Assembly: GCA_946887105.1 (NCBI GenBank) | Contig: CAMPKJ010000006.1 | Coordinates: 1 to 50,327 of the forward strand | Source of the DNA: an uncultured Acidobacteriota bacterium | GTDB taxonomy: Bacteria > Acidobacteriota > Thermoanaerobaculia > Gp7-AA8 | DNA: 50,327 nt | Reading direction: 5' to 3' | Shown here: one piece after another, positions 49,104 to 50,327 of the stretch | Layout of the letters: each line of letters starts with the position of its first letter | How positions within the stretch are numbered: the first letter of the stretch is position 1 | Made by a program: the position numbers and the translations under genes | The notes under the pieces: model-generated | Told to the model about the DNA's origin: nothing | What the model saw: the letters and a program-made list of their open reading frames with translations, nothing else | Database searches by the model: none

Positions 49104-50327
49104 ATGTTGCGGCGAGCCCTTTGCGTGATGGCCGGCCTCCTCGTCGCCTGCGGTGCGGCGCTCGCGCTGCCGCGCGATCGCACCATCCGGCAGCTCCATC
49201 ACACCGCGTGGACGGCCAGGGATGGTGCGCCGAGCCAGATCTCCTGCCTCGCACAGACCACGGACGGATATCTGTGGATCGGTGCCGCGCACGGGCTCTA
49301 TCGATTCGACGGCGTGCAGTTCGAACGATTCGCGCCGCGCGACGTCCCTCTGCCGTCGCACAACATCTATGCCCTGGCCGCCACTCCGGACAACGGCCTC
49401 TGGATCTCTTTCCGCCCAACCGGCCTTGGATTTCTGAAGGACGGAAAAATCACGGTGTGGACCCGTCCCGAAGACCTGCCGGACATCGAGATCTTTACTC
49501 TTGCCAGCGATCGGGACGGACGGATCTGGGCGGGCACGCACAGTGGCTTGTGGATGCGCTCCGGATCGAAGTGGATCGACATCGGCGCGGAGTGGAACCT
49601 CCGCCCGGAGCGGGTCTGGCACTTGTACGTCGACCGCGCGGGAACGCTGTGGGTTGCGACGACGAGCAGCATCGCATTCCTGCGGCGCGGATGGACGAGA
49701 TTCGAGCACACCGGCGCGCGAGGCGACGGCGTTCGAACGATCAGGCAGTCGCGCGACGGTGAGCTCTGGATCGGCGATCGGGATTCCGCCCGCCCGCTCA
49801 TCACGAAGGGGCCGCGCAGAGACGTCGAGGTCTCTGCAAAGGACCTTCTCGTCGATCGGGATGGCGTTCTCTGGATCATGGACAATGACGACGGCGGAGT
49901 GGTCAGGACCTCCTCTCCGGGAGCCGAGCGGTCGATCGACAGGTTCACCGCCGCCGACGGTCTGACGTCGAATTTCACGACGGTGGTGCTCGAGGACCGT
50001 GAGGGGAACGTGTGGGTCGGCACCCAGAAGGGCCTGGATCGATTCCGGGACGCGCACATCGCTCCGGTGGCTCTCCCTGACGGGCATCTCGTTTTGACCC
50101 TGCTGGCCGGCGAGAAAGGCACCGTCTGGGCCGCCAGCGCATTGCGGCCTTCGATCAATCACATCAGTCACGACCGGGTCTTTTCCTATCGCGCCCCGAT
50201 TCAGGCATCGAGCGTCTTTCGTCTGGCGACCGGCGACGTCGGGGGGGGCGGCGAGGGCGGGATCTTCGGGCAACGCGGGGACCACTGGGTGTTCTTTGCA
50301 CAGGCGGTGACCCTGCGCCCCGATCCG
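49104..50327 (+). CDS. Propeller-type sensor histidine kinase, 3' partial
   Basis: The frame is open from the ATG at 49104 to the right window edge (408 codons). It begins with a signal-like stretch (ALCVMAGLLVACGAALAL) and runs into two-component regulator propeller repeats (TTDGYLWIGAAHGLYRFDG, TPDNGLWISFRPTGLGFL, REGNVWVGTQKGLDRF). The first ~180 residues align without gaps to the sensor at 27069-30020, so a membrane helix, HisKA_3 and HATPase_c are expected beyond the window. Other start codons are possible (TTG 49101). A run of eight G at 50241-50248 could be a slip site. Confidence 0.88.
   Translation, partial: MLRRALCVMAGLLVACGAALALPRDRTIRQLHHTAWTARDGAPSQISCLAQTTDGYLWIGAAHGLYRFDGVQFERFAPRDVPLPSHNIYALAATPDNGLWISFRPTGLGFLKDGKITVWTRPEDLPDIEIFTLASDRDGRIWAGTHSGLWMRSGSKWIDIGAEWNLRPERVWHLYVDRAGTLWVATTSSIAFLRRGWTRFEHTGARGDGVRTIRQSRDGELWIGDRDSARPLITKGPRRDVEVSAKDLLVDRDGVLWIMDNDDGGVVRTSSPGAERSIDRFTAADGLTSNFTTVVLEDREGNVWVGTQKGLDRFRDAHIAPVALPDGHLVLTLLAGEKGTVWAASALRPSINHISHDRVFSYRAPIQASSVFRLATGDVGGGGEGGIFGQRGDHWVFFAQAVTLRPDP

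Overview
The window is GC-rich, gene-dense bacterial chromosome. It has a mostly complete ftsK, lipoprotein metalloproteases, a Ser/Thr kinase fused to a TolB/WD40-like propeller, M13 and DUF885 peptidases, propeller-type (Reg_prop / Y_Y_Y / HisKA_3) sensor kinases, and short tandem 7- and 8-mer intergenic repeats. Together these suggest an Acidobacteriota-type soil or sediment bacterium. This is inference from gene content; no 16S rRNA gene is present. I see no phage, IS element, CRISPR array or rRNA.

Region 1 (1-25 kb) is housekeeping and cell-envelope in character. It holds FtsK (5' end outside the window), an M48 peptidase with TPR-like N-terminus, a YpfJ-type zinc peptidase, a sulfurtransferase facing a broken SnoaL-like gene, a LysM-bearing M48 lipoprotein, a cold-shock protein, the kinase-propeller protein, a DUF1579 protein, an atypical stand-alone ketosynthase, a lipoprotein/unknown/PBP4 run, an AmpC-like hydrolase, a catalytically dead LexA-type regulator, a small HTH plus single-domain receiver pair, an M13 peptidase-decarboxylase-GNAT operon, a DUF885 peptidase, a DinB protein and a zinc-ribbon membrane protein. 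Many genes here have a TACRAT -10 box only 7-10 nt before the start codon, which points to leaderless mRNAs.

Region 2 (25.2-25.5 kb) carries tRNA-Lys(TTT) and tRNA-Glu(TTC) behind a near-consensus promoter.

Region 3 (25.5-50.3 kb) looks like an accessory metabolic/stress island. A phospholipase-D/cardiolipin-synthase-like gene, a propeller sensor kinase and its NarL-type regulator read leftward. A FixJ-like regulator reads rightward, followed by a cupin protein, a Tat-exported alpha/beta hydrolase and EHN-type epoxide hydrolases in three copies (the third frameshifted). A ferredoxin-reductase-like/sulfite-oxidase-like pair is embedded on the opposite strand. An overlapping operon of phosphoketolase, acetate kinase and Ca2+-type P-ATPase follows, then HD proteins, a second alpha/beta hydrolase, a PEP-mutase/isocitrate-lyase family protein and an NmrA-like protein. 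The window ends inside a second propeller sensor that is a close paralog of the first, so the two sensors bracket the island. Most island genes have strong Shine-Dalgarno sequences, unlike many genes of region 1.

The most interesting observations are the paired sensors around the hydrolase/phosphoketolase island, the three-copy hydrolase family, the inverted 7-mer and 8-mer arrays (one carrying a -35 box), the regular leaderless promoter geometry, the inactivated S24 regulator and the mobile-looking palindromes inside or truncating genes.
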